64,000 bases of DNA from Thiotrichaceae bacterium UBA973. GTDB lineage: Bacteria; Pseudomonadota; Gammaproteobacteria; Eutrophobiales; Eutrophobiaceae. The notes beneath the pieces were generated by a model. The model made no database searches, had not been told where the DNA came from, and worked only from the letters and a program-made list of their open reading frames with translations. How positions within the stretch are numbered: position 1 is the first letter of the stretch; every line of letters begins with the position of its first letter. The stretch covers positions 1 through 64,000 of the forward strand of contig DBBX01000031.1 of assembly GCA_002292815.1 (NCBI GenBank), given 5' to 3'. The translations under genes and the position numbers were made by a program. Shown here piece by piece: positions 35,181 to 43,417 of the stretch.

Positions 35181-36623
35181 TTAATCCGAGTCTGCTTTGA
35201 TGTTTAAACGCTGTAGCCTACTGTATAGTGTAGTACGGTTTATACCTAGCAAACGCGCTGCTTTACTCAAATTTCCATTACATTTCGATAGTGCATGATT
35301 TATATATTTTCGCTCCCATACTGATATTTTTTCATCCAGATTGAAGTCTGTATCTTTTAACTCCCCAGCAATCAGATCATCGCCACTATTCAATTCAGAC
35401 TCGTTTAGATTAAAATCTGTGTCCAACTCATCTTCCAATGCTTTTGCGGATATTTTTTGGCCTGAATACTTTGCCGATAAGCGAATGGCTATATTTCGTA
35501 ATTCTCTGATATTTCCAGGAAACGAATACTTCTTCAATAGTTTGCTAGCCGCTTCGTCTAGCATAAAGGCAGGGTTGCCCGCCGCATACATCGTCCTGAA
35601 ATAGTCCATCAAATTAGGCACATCCTGTACTCGATCTCTCAGTGCAGGAACATGAATCGTTAACACACAAAGCCGGTGGTAAAGATCTTGTCGGAAACTA
35701 CCTGACCTGACTTCTTCTTTTAAATCCCGATTGGTTGCTGCAACGATTCTTGCCTTAGATACACGAGGTTTAGTTTCACCAATACGATAAAACTCACCGT
35801 TTTCCAAAACTCTTAATAACTTTGACTGTAGCGCAAGAGGCAACTCTCCAATTTCATCCAGAAATAAAGTGCCATCACCAGCATCCTCAAAGAAACCTGC
35901 TCGTTCTGTTGTAGCGCCGGTAAAAGCCCCTTTAGTATGTCCAAATAACTGAGCTTCAAGTAGCTCCGGCGTAAAGGCGGCGCAATTGATCGTCATGAAA
36001 GGTGAACCCACTCGACTGCCTGAATTGTGTAACTCTCCAGCAACTAACTCCTTGCCGGTGCCAGATTCACCCTCAACAAGAACCGGGAATGGCGTATCTG
36101 CAAATTGATTAATTAAATCACGCAATGTTGAAAGTGCTGCGCTGTCGCCGAGAAGCTTTGAATCGCTAATGGTAGATTCTTTTTCAGAAGACTCAGCCTG
36201 CAACATCATCATTTGATGTCCAAGTCTCGCCTTTAATAAGGGCATGTCACATGGTTTTGGAATAAAGTCGACGGCACCCAAGGCCAGTGCATGGTGAATA
36301 TTTACATCTTCATTTTGGCCTGATAGAACAAGAATTTTAAAGCTGTCATTCACTGCCATCAGTTCTTCAATTAACTTAAAACCTTCCTCTGGTGAATGTG
36401 GTTTAGGTGGTAAACCAAGATCCACTAGTGCTAGAGATGGCTTGACGGACAAGTCTTGTAATTGTGCCTTTACTTGCTGTCGAGACTCAGCCGTTATTAA
36501 ATCAAAATCTTTTTCCAGGACGATAGAAAGTGCATCGACAATGATAGAGTCATCATCCACGAATAGTAGCAAAGGCTTTTCAACGTTTACAAATGTATTT
36601 AATTTTTTAACTGTCGACGACAA
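35181..36623 (-). CDS. sigma-54-dependent response regulator
   Basis: TTG start with AGGA nine bases upstream. No ATG lies nearby in frame and the receiver begins shortly after. The 480-residue NtrC-family regulator has a receiver domain (D68 in ALVDLGLPP), an AAA+ domain with Walker A GESGTGKE (185-192), the sigma-54-contacting GAFTGA (232-237) and a C-terminal Fis-type helix-turn-helix (LSKAARLLGINRTTLYSRL). It is the first gene of the 11-gene assembly operon. It probably receives phosphate from the kinase at 18856-20547 and could drive the sigma-54 promoter of the pilin. Confidence 0.95.
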   Translation of the reverse strand: MSSTVKKLNTFVNVEKPLLLFVDDDSIIVDALSIVLEKDFDLITAESRQQVKAQLQDLSVKPSLALVDLGLPPKPHSPEEGFKLIEELMAVNDSFKILVLSGQNEDVNIHHALALGAVDFIPKPCDMPLLKARLGHQMMMLQAESSEKESTISDSKLLGDSAALSTLRDLINQFADTPFPVLVEGESGTGKELVAGELHNSGSRVGSPFMTINCAAFTPELLEAQLFGHTKGAFTGATTERAGFFEDAGDGTLFLDEIGELPLALQSKLLRVLENGEFYRIGETKPRVSKARIVAATNRDLKEEVRSGSFRQDLYHRLCVLTIHVPALRDRVQDVPNLMDYFRTMYAAGNPAFMLDEAASKLLKKYSFPGNIRELRNIAIRLSAKYSGQKISAKALEDELDTDFNLNESELNSGDDLIAGELKDTDFNLDEKISVWERKYINHALSKCNGNLSKAARLLGINRTTLYSRLQRLNIKADSD

Positions 36624-36731
36624 AGCATTGATTCCTAAATACTTTTACAGTCAAACATACAGGCTAAAACAGCTTACAGCAAGAACATTTAAAGTGATTA
36701 TCTAGAAATTAGAAAAAGAAAGGCCGGAATG

Positions 36732-36768
36732 GGAAAAGCGAGCAAAAGTGTCAATAGCTCGCTTTTCC
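36732..36768. terminator. terminator hairpin between metF and the sigma-54 regulator
   Basis: A 12-bp perfect stem (36732-36743 with 36757-36768) surrounds a 13-base loop. The descending arm ends in TTTTCC on either strand, so it can act in both directions. It lies 7 bases past the metF stop and separates the methyl-cycle genes from the pilus operon. Confidence 0.75.
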
Positions 36769-36774
36769 GTTAAC

Positions 36775-37629
36775 TTATTGATCTATACCGATATTTTTCC
36801 ATATTTCGACACTTGCTGCCGATTGGTTCATGGTATAGAAGTGTAGCCCTGGCGCCCCGTTAGTAAGTAATTGCTCACAAAGCTTTGTTGTTACTTCTAT
36901 CCCAAATTCCTGAATAGAAGCACGATCATCACCAAATTCCTGAAGACGCTTTAAAATCCAGCGCGGAATTTCAGCACCACAGGCTTCAGAAAAACGACAT
37001 AACTGCGTGCATGTCACAATTGGCATGATCCCGGGCACAATCGGAATTTCAATACCCAATTTTTCACAACTATCGATAAAGCGATAATACGCATCAGGGT
37101 TATAAAAGTACTGGGTTATAGCAGCATCGGCACCTGCATCGACCTTGCGTTTGAAATTCTCAAGATCTTTTTGCGCACTAGGTGCTTGTGGATGAAACTC
37201 AGGATAGGCAGCAACTTCAATATGAAAGTGATCGCCTGTCTCCTGACGTATAAATTCGACCAATTCACTTGCGTAGCGTAGCGGTCCGCCACCAATTGAG
37301 CCGGAAGGGAGATCCCCACGCAGAGCAACAACATTACGAATGCCACCTTCAATATAGGAGTCCAGAATAGTTTTAATTTCTTCTGTCGTACTGCCTATAC
37401 ATGAGACATGTGGCACACCATCGATACCGGTCTTTTTATAGATGTCCATCACGGTCTCGAACGTTCTTTCCCGTGTACTTCCTCCGGCCCCAAATGTCAC
37501 CGAAAAGAAACTAGGTTTAAGTTGCGCCAGTCGTTCTGTCGTCGTTTGTAATTTTCCCACTGCTTCCAATGTTTTTGGAGGGAAAAATTCAAAACTAAAC
37601 TTCGGTTTATATTTTTTTTGCGATTCCAT
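36775..37629 (-). CDS. metF: methylenetetrahydrofolate reductase
   Basis: It reduces 5,10-methylene- to 5-methyl-tetrahydrofolate with FAD, supplying the methyl group for methionine. The 284 residues fit the bacterial family, with FSFEFFPPKT (about 11-20), TFGAGGSTRERT, VPHVSCIG, a folate/FAD loop ALRGDLP and the AAITQYFYNP block. It follows ahcY by 70 bases with a strong hairpin in between. Being downstream of the SAH riboswitch and ahcY, it is likely part of the same regulated transcript. Confidence 0.97.
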   Translation of the reverse strand: MESQKKYKPKFSFEFFPPKTLEAVGKLQTTTERLAQLKPSFFSVTFGAGGSTRERTFETVMDIYKKTGIDGVPHVSCIGSTTEEIKTILDSYIEGGIRNVVALRGDLPSGSIGGGPLRYASELVEFIRQETGDHFHIEVAAYPEFHPQAPSAQKDLENFKRKVDAGADAAITQYFYNPDAYYRFIDSCEKLGIEIPIVPGIMPIVTCTQLCRFSEACGAEIPRWILKRLQEFGDDRASIQEFGIEVTTKLCEQLLTNGAPGLHFYTMNQSAASVEIWKNIGIDQ

Positions 37630-37668
37630 AATTAAATCCCGTGATGCTTGTCGAGAAGAAATGTACTA

Positions 37669-37691
37669 CCCACCCCTTAGAAAGGGGTGGG
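37669..37691 (-). other. stable hairpin between ahcY and metF
   Basis: A 10-bp stem with a 3-base loop (37669-37678 with 37682-37691) starts 8 bases past the ahcY stop. No run of T follows on the minus strand, so a full terminator is unlikely. RNA processing, 3' protection of ahcY mRNA or partial attenuation would fit. Confidence 0.6.
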
Positions 37692-37699
37692 CGCTGCTA

Positions 37700-39115
37700 T
37701 TAGTAACGATAATGCTCTGGCTTATAAGGCCCATCAACAGCCACATTAATATAATCGGCCTGTTCCTTGGTCAAGGTGGTTAAGTTCGCTCCGATTCTAC
37801 CAAGATGTAATCTGGCAACCTTCTCATCCAGATGCTTAGGCAGGACATAAACATCGTTGCCATATTTATCACCGCTCTTGAATAACTCGATTTGTGCGAG
37901 GACCTGATTCGTAAATGAATTAGACATGACAAAACTTGGATGACCCGTGCCACAACCTAGATTAACTAAACGACCTTTAGCGAGAAGTATAATACGCTTG
38001 CCATCGGGGAATATAACATGATCAACCTGTGGTTTGATCTCTTCCCATTCGTATTTTTCGATACTGGCAATATCAATTTCATTATCAAAATGACCGATAT
38101 TACAAACAATAGCCTGATCTTTCATTTTAACTAAATGTTCATGACGGATAATGTTGAAATTACCGGTAGTTGTTACAAAAATATCGATTTGGTCTACGAC
38201 ATCTTCTAATCTAACTACACGATAACCTTCCATAGAAGCTTGCAATGCACAGATAGGATCGATTTCAGTAATCCAAACCGTTGCACCCAGGCCACGCAAA
38301 GATTGTGCACTACCTTTACCAACATCACCATAACCCAAGACTAATGCGACCTTACCTGCAATCATGACATCGGTGGCACGCTTGATGCCATCAACCAAAG
38401 ATTCGCGGCAACCGTACAAATTATCAAATTTAGATTTCGTAACCGAATCATTGACGTTGATAGCAGGGAAAGGTAATTCTCCTTTCTTTTGCATTTGATA
38501 CAGACGTTGTACGCCAGTTGTCGTCTCTTCTGTCACGCCTTGGATACATGCCAAAGTACGAGAATAGAAAGTACTGTCGTCGGCCAGTTTGGCCTTGATA
38601 GAAGCAAACAAAAAAGTTTCTTCTTCCGAACCTGGGTTATCAAGAACAGATATGTCGCTTTCTGCCTTTGTGCCGAGGATCAATAGCATGGTCGCATCAC
38701 CACCATCATCTAAAATCATGTTTGGTGAACCGCCATCGGACCATTTCATAATACGATGGGTGTAGTCCCAATACTCTTCCAGAGTTTCACCCTTGTAGGC
38801 AAATACAGGAATGTTTTGGTCAGCCATTGCCGCCGCCGCATGATCTTGAGTTGAGAAAATATTACATGACACCCAACGTACTTCCGCGCCCAAGGCACGT
38901 AAGGTTTCCATAAGAACAGCGGTTTGAATTGTCATATGCAATGAACCAGCAATACGTGCACCTTTTAAAGGCTGTTCATTTGCATATTCTTCCCGGATGG
39001 ACATTAACCCGGGCATTTCGGTTTCAGCGATACGAATTTCTTTATGACCCCATTCGGCTAAAGAGATATCAGCAACGTGGTAATCGGGTGTAACAGAGGT
39101 AGCATCTACGCTCAT
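37700..39115 (-). CDS. ahcY: S-adenosylhomocysteine hydrolase
   Basis: It splits S-adenosylhomocysteine into adenosine and homocysteine with tightly bound NAD. The start at 39115 (MSVDATSVTP) is chosen because GGAGAA lies upstream; a longer reading from 39157 would start inside the riboswitch. The product of about 471 residues has the NAD-binding GYGDVGKGSAQSLRGLGA motif, the substrate segment HMTIQTAVLMETL, NVNDSVTKSKFDN, and the C-terminal KPEHYRY end needed for NAD binding. It is the first gene behind the SAH riboswitch. Confidence 0.98.
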   Translation of the reverse strand: MSVDATSVTPDYHVADISLAEWGHKEIRIAETEMPGLMSIREEYANEQPLKGARIAGSLHMTIQTAVLMETLRALGAEVRWVSCNIFSTQDHAAAAMADQNIPVFAYKGETLEEYWDYTHRIMKWSDGGSPNMILDDGGDATMLLILGTKAESDISVLDNPGSEEETFLFASIKAKLADDSTFYSRTLACIQGVTEETTTGVQRLYQMQKKGELPFPAINVNDSVTKSKFDNLYGCRESLVDGIKRATDVMIAGKVALVLGYGDVGKGSAQSLRGLGATVWITEIDPICALQASMEGYRVVRLEDVVDQIDIFVTTTGNFNIIRHEHLVKMKDQAIVCNIGHFDNEIDIASIEKYEWEEIKPQVDHVIFPDGKRIILLAKGRLVNLGCGTGHPSFVMSNSFTNQVLAQIELFKSGDKYGNDVYVLPKHLDEKVARLHLGRIGANLTTLTKEQADYINVAVDGPYKPEHYRY

Positions 39116-39138
39116 ATTGTTTCTCCTATAAAAACAAT

Positions 39139-39221
39139 TAAGCGAGCGCCGTTGCAAATGTGCCGTGTTTGTCTGAGCCTAGCGGATTAGGAATCCGTCG
39201 CAACGCTCCTCAGACTACGGT
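39139..39221 (-). promoter_or_regulatory. SAH riboswitch upstream of ahcY-metF
   Basis: The minus strand carries the conserved core of the S-adenosylhomocysteine riboswitch: GAGGAGCGTTGCGACGG, then a hairpin ending AGGCTC, a variable stem, and GCAACGGCGCTCGC. The last part can pair back as the pseudoknot with GAGCG. It ends about 20 bases before the ahcY ribosome binding site, so it may act on translation or transcript stability, switching expression on when SAH builds up. The position in front of ahcY is where this class is normally found. Confidence 0.92.
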
Positions 39222-39224
39222 TGT

Positions 39225-39259
39225 AAAAATCGAAGCGGGAGTATAATCCTACCCGCTTC
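39225..39259 (-). terminator. intrinsic terminator of metK
   Basis: An 8-bp stem GAAGCGGG/CCCGCTTC (39252-39259 with 39232-39239, 12-base loop) is followed by GATTTTTA on the minus strand, about 50 bases past the metK stop. It overlaps the promoter for the riboswitch transcript. Confidence 0.7.
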
Positions 39260-39268
39260 TAGATTCAA
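39240..39268 (-). promoter_or_regulatory. sigma-70-type promoter for the riboswitch-ahcY-metF transcript
   Basis: On the minus strand TTGAAT (39263-39268) and TATACT (39240-39245) are separated by exactly 17 bases. A start near 39233 would put the riboswitch at the very 5' end of the mRNA. The -10 box lies in the loop of the metK terminator hairpin. Confidence 0.65.
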
Positions 39269-39308
39269 AGACCTAATCGTCAAAAAATGATAATGATTTA
39301 ATTTTTGT

Positions 39309-40472
39309 CTACGACAGTGCGGCCTTTAAGGCATCGACTCTATCTGTCTTTTCCCATGGCAAATCAATATCACTACGGCCAAAATGCCCATAGGCAGCTG
39401 TTTGGCGATATATTGGTCGTAAAAGATCCATCATATTGATGATGCCTTTTGGCCGGAGGTCAAAAACCTCTCTTATAGCATCAATTAATTTAGCTTCTTC
39501 AACCTTACCTGTACCAAACGTCTCTATACTAATTGAAGTTGGCTCTGCAACACCGATTGCATAGGATAATTGCAATTCACAGCGATCCGCGAGACCTGCA
39601 GCGACAATATTCTTCGCGACATAGCGTGCTGCATAGGCAGCAGAGCGATCGACCTTTGAAGGGTCCTTACCAGAAAAGGCGCCGCCACCGTGACGAGCCA
39701 TCCCACCATAAGTATCAACAATAATCTTGCGTCCAGTTAAACCACAATCACCAACCGGTCCGCCAATAACAAAACGACCGGTAGGATTAACAAGATATCG
39801 GGTTTTATCCGTGATCATATTCTCTGGCAGTACCGGCTTGATAATCTCTTCGATAACGGCCTGTTCGAGATCTTTATGCTCAACATCTGGATCATGCTGT
39901 GTAGATAACACGACTGTATCAATAGACTTAGGCTTACCATCTTCATAGACAACGGTTACCTGTGATTTAGCGTCCGGTCTTAACCAGGCTAATTTGCCTG
40001 ATTTTCGGACCTCGGCCTGTTTCTTGACCAACAAGTGAGAATAAGTAATCGGGAAAGGCATCAAGACATCCGTCTCATTACAAGCGTAACCGAACATCAA
40101 ACCCTGATCGCCTGCACCCTGATTTAAATCCAGGCCCTCGCCTTCATTCACGCCTTGGGCAATATCCGGTGACTGTTTATCAATGGAGACCAATACCGCA
40201 CAAGACTCCCAATCAAAACCCATGTCTGAATGATCATAGCCAATTTCACGAATTGTTTGGCGCGCTACGGCTTGCATATCAACATAGGTCGATGTCGTAA
40301 TCTCTCCAGAAAGCACAACCATCCCGGTGTTGACCATCGTCTCACAAGCAATGCGAGCTTTATTATCATCAGCGAAAATTGCGTCGACAACAGCATCAGA
40401 AATCTGATCTGCGACTTTGTCTGGATGTCCTTCAGAAACTGATTCTGAAGTGAATAAGTAGTTGTCAGCCAT
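39309..40472 (-). CDS. metK: S-adenosylmethionine synthetase
   Basis: It makes S-adenosylmethionine from methionine and ATP. The 387-residue sequence has the full set of family motifs: GHPDKVADQISD near the N-terminus, GAGDQGLMFGYA (about 118-129), and the phosphate loop GGGAFSGKDPSKVDRSAAY (about 259-277). It is upstream of, but apparently terminated before, the riboswitch-controlled ahcY-metF unit. Thus synthesis and recycling of SAM are adjacent but separately controlled. It is divergent from the redoxin gene. Confidence 0.98.
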   Translation of the reverse strand: MADNYLFTSESVSEGHPDKVADQISDAVVDAIFADDNKARIACETMVNTGMVVLSGEITTSTYVDMQAVARQTIREIGYDHSDMGFDWESCAVLVSIDKQSPDIAQGVNEGEGLDLNQGAGDQGLMFGYACNETDVLMPFPITYSHLLVKKQAEVRKSGKLAWLRPDAKSQVTVVYEDGKPKSIDTVVLSTQHDPDVEHKDLEQAVIEEIIKPVLPENMITDKTRYLVNPTGRFVIGGPVGDCGLTGRKIIVDTYGGMARHGGGAFSGKDPSKVDRSAAYAARYVAKNIVAAGLADRCELQLSYAIGVAEPTSISIETFGTGKVEEAKLIDAIREVFDLRPKGIINMMDLLRPIYRQTAAYGHFGRSDIDLPWEKTDRVDALKAALS

Positions 40473-40614
40473 AGTTTGTTCCGTAATCTGTATTAATTAG
40501 AATTTTCAACCGCGCGAATTCTATCCTCATTCGAGCCGTATCGCACTAAATATGACGATATTTTATAAACGCGGTAATATTTAATGCTTAGATATTGATA
40601 TAGGCGGCCTGATT

Positions 40615-41175
40615 ATGGTGTTGATGGAAACTCCAGTTTGTAACTTCGGGGAAAAAGCGATCGAATTTAATCTACCCGGGACGGATGGAAAGCTTTGGTC
40701 TCTGGACCACTGTGCTGGTGAGAAAGGCACACTGATTATGTTTATTTGTAATCATTGTCCTTATGTAAAGGCTATACAAACAAGGCTTATCGATGATGTA
40801 TCAAAACTTATCGATATCGGGGTTAATAGTGTTGCCATCATGTCAAACGACCCCGATGATTACCCGGAAGATTCTTTCGAGAACATGCAGAAAGTAGCAG
40901 CTGAATATAACTATCCGTTCCCATATTTATTCGATGAGTCTCAGAAATTAGCCCAGGCTTATGGCGCTATTTGTACACCAGACTTCTTTGGCTACAATGC
41001 ATCACTCGAACTGCAATACCGAGGCCGACTTGATGACAGCGGCATGAAATCACCCTCGAAAACTAGCAAACATGACCTCCTTGAAGCCATGATTGAGGTT
41101 GCCAACACCGGAAAAGGACCAAAACATCAAATTCCAAGCATAGGTTGCTCGATTAAATGGAAAAATAGTGCTTAG
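40615..41175 (+). CDS. thioredoxin-like redoxin (AhpC/TSA-type fold)
   Basis: This 186-residue cytosolic protein has a thioredoxin fold. It starts EKAIEFNLPGTDGKLWSL and has FICNHCPYVKAI at the usual active-site position, i.e. a CxxC motif (CNHC). An YLFDESQKLAQAYGAICTPDFF block includes the cis-Pro region. This subgroup is widespread and uncharacterised, likely a thiol-disulfide or peroxide-linked oxidoreductase. ATG at 40624 is an alternative start. No signal peptide is visible. Confidence 0.88.
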   Translation: MVLMETPVCNFGEKAIEFNLPGTDGKLWSLDHCAGEKGTLIMFICNHCPYVKAIQTRLIDDVSKLIDIGVNSVAIMSNDPDDYPEDSFENMQKVAAEYNYPFPYLFDESQKLAQAYGAICTPDFFGYNASLELQYRGRLDDSGMKSPSKTSKHDLLEAMIEVANTGKGPKHQIPSIGCSIKWKNSA

Positions 41176-41375
41176 GATCTTGCCCCTCAGTGGCAGTTAA
41201 GCGACAATGTGCGGCTTGATTTTAGGTAAAAACCTGCCTGTATCACCGCGCTATATTTAGCGGAAACTAAGCTCTGCACATGATCGTCGTCGTCGACAAC
41301 TGATGACGCAACATCAGGCTTTAGCATGCAGCAATCATTAATTTTAGGCTTAATAACCACTTTGGGGGATGTACT

Positions 41376-43373
41376 ATGCTGACGAGGCATGAACTTGCCA
41401 ATGCGATTCGTGCTTTGAGTATGGATGCTGTTCAACGAGCTAACTCTGGGCACCCAGGTGCGCCTATGGGCATGGCAGATATTGCCGAAGTTTTATGGAA
41501 TGATTTTCTGAAACATAACCCGGCTAATCCAGATTGGGACAACCGTGATCGCTTTGTTATGTCGAATGGTCACGGCTCAATGTTAGTTTACTCTTTATTG
41601 CATCTGTCTGGTTATGACTTGCCAATTGAAGAACTTAAAAATTTCCGCCAATTACATTCAAAAACACCCGGGCACCCTGAATATGGTTACGCGCCAGGCG
41701 TAGAAACAACTACCGGCCCCCTCGGACAAGGGATTACCAATGCTGTCGGCATGGCAATCGCAGAATCAGTATTGGCCGCAAAATTTAATAAAGATGATTT
41801 TAATATTGTCGATCACCACACCTACGTCACTGTCGGCGATGGTTGTTTAATGGAAGGCATATCACATGAAGCATGTTCGCTTGCAGGCACATTAGGTCTT
41901 GGTAAATTAATCACCCTCTATGACAGCAATCAAATCTCTATTGATGGTGATATAGAGGGCTGGTTTGCCGAAGATGTTGCCGCTCGTTTTGAAGCCTACG
42001 ACTGGCATGTTATTCGAGATATTGATGGCCATAATCCTATCGCCATCAAGAAAGCCATAGAAGAGGCTATCGCCAACGATTCACGGCCGAGCATGCTGGT
42101 TTGCAAAACGACTATTGGCTGTGGTTCTCCCAACAAAGAAGGTAAAGCAGCCAGCCATGGTGCGCCGTTAGGAGATGAAGAAATCAAACTCACCCGAGAA
42201 AACCTCGGCTGGAAACATGACGCCTTCATTATTCCTGATGAGCATTATGATGCCTGGAATGCAAAACAACGTGGCGGTGAGCTGGAATCAGCATGGAATG
42301 AAGAATTATCAGCCTATACCTCAGCATATCCTGAACTGGCTTCTGAATACCAACGCCGCATGAGTGGCGATCTGCCTGATAACTGGGATGACGTTGTTAA
42401 TGACTATGTGAATGCAACGAATGAAAAAGGCGAATCAATTCCATCTCGTAAGGCGTCACAAAATTCTATTGAAACATTGGCGCAGCACTTGCCGGAATTG
42501 ATTGGTGGTTCAGCTGATCTAGCTTGTTCGAATTTGACCAGTTGGTCAGGCACAGTTGCTATCAGTAATGAAAACAAAAATGGCAACACCATAAATTATG
42601 GTGTGCGTGAATTTGCGATGTCTGCGATCAATACCGGCATTTCATTACACGGTGGATTTATCCCTTACTCAGCTACATTCTTAATGTTCTCCGAGTATGC
42701 AAGGAATGCCTTACGCATGTCGGCATTAATGAAAAAACAGAATATCTTTATTTATACACATGATTCAATCGGTCTCGGTGAAGATGGCCCAACCCATCAA
42801 GCAGTTGAACAAGCGGCAACACTGCGTTTGATGCCTAACATGTCGCTATGGCGTCCTTGTGATGCGGTAGAATCTGCAATCGCTTGGCAAGCTGCGATCG
42901 AACGACGTGATGGGCCAACAAGCTTGTTATTCTCTCGCCAAAAACTTGCACACATGCAACGTGATAAATCACAACTAGGCAATATTAAACGTGGCGGCTA
43001 TGTTTTATTAGATACGGATGATGATCCTGAGGCCATTATTATTGCGACTGGTTCTGAAGTCGAAATGGCAATGAACACTGCGATTAAATTAAATGCGAAA
43101 GGTAAAAAAATTCGCGTTGTTTCTATGCCATCTACTGATCTATACGATCAACAAGACGATGCTTACAAAGAAACTGTATTACCCAACACTTGTCGTAAAC
43201 GCATCTCAGTTGAAGCCGGAGTTACAGAGTATTGGAGTAAATATACCGGCCTAGATGGGCTCTCACTTGGTGTGGATACTTTTGGCGAATCAGCGCCGGC
43301 AAATGAAGTATACAAATATTTCGGACTAACCGAAGAGAACCTGATTAACACGGTAAATGAATTAATTAAATAG
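41376..43373 (+). CDS. tkt: transketolase
   Basis: This thiamine diphosphate enzyme transfers two-carbon units in the pentose phosphate or Calvin cycle. The 665 residues are the normal length. Motifs include HPGAPMGMADIAEVLW, GHGSMLVYSLLHLSGY, the ThDP-binding GDGCLMEGISHEA with downstream DSNQISIDG, and the pyrimidine-domain THDSIGLGEDGPTHQ. A strong GGGGG site lies in front of the ATG. It is the first gene of the tkt-gap-pgk-pyk-fba operon. About 200 bases of leader (41176-41375) precede it, with short inverted repeats but no recognised regulatory RNA. Confidence 0.98.
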   Translation: MLTRHELANAIRALSMDAVQRANSGHPGAPMGMADIAEVLWNDFLKHNPANPDWDNRDRFVMSNGHGSMLVYSLLHLSGYDLPIEELKNFRQLHSKTPGHPEYGYAPGVETTTGPLGQGITNAVGMAIAESVLAAKFNKDDFNIVDHHTYVTVGDGCLMEGISHEACSLAGTLGLGKLITLYDSNQISIDGDIEGWFAEDVAARFEAYDWHVIRDIDGHNPIAIKKAIEEAIANDSRPSMLVCKTTIGCGSPNKEGKAASHGAPLGDEEIKLTRENLGWKHDAFIIPDEHYDAWNAKQRGGELESAWNEELSAYTSAYPELASEYQRRMSGDLPDNWDDVVNDYVNATNEKGESIPSRKASQNSIETLAQHLPELIGGSADLACSNLTSWSGTVAISNENKNGNTINYGVREFAMSAINTGISLHGGFIPYSATFLMFSEYARNALRMSALMKKQNIFIYTHDSIGLGEDGPTHQAVEQAATLRLMPNMSLWRPCDAVESAIAWQAAIERRDGPTSLLFSRQKLAHMQRDKSQLGNIKRGGYVLLDTDDDPEAIIIATGSEVEMAMNTAIKLNAKGKKIRVVSMPSTDLYDQQDDAYKETVLPNTCRKRISVEAGVTEYWSKYTGLDGLSLGVDTFGESAPANEVYKYFGLTEENLINTVNELIK

Positions 43374-43417
43374 CAACATATTAAAAATAAACTATATAAA
43401 AAGATTGGAGTATAAGA

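Noticed and set aside
39242..39247. Plus-strand TATAAT near the ahcY promoter
   Set aside because: No plus-strand gene follows and no -35 box is in place. It is the shadow of the minus-strand TATACT promoter region.
41187..41453. Minus-strand open frame of 88 residues over the tkt leader and start
   Set aside because: It overlaps the start of tkt, has no ribosome site or family resemblance, and is antisense to the operon leader.
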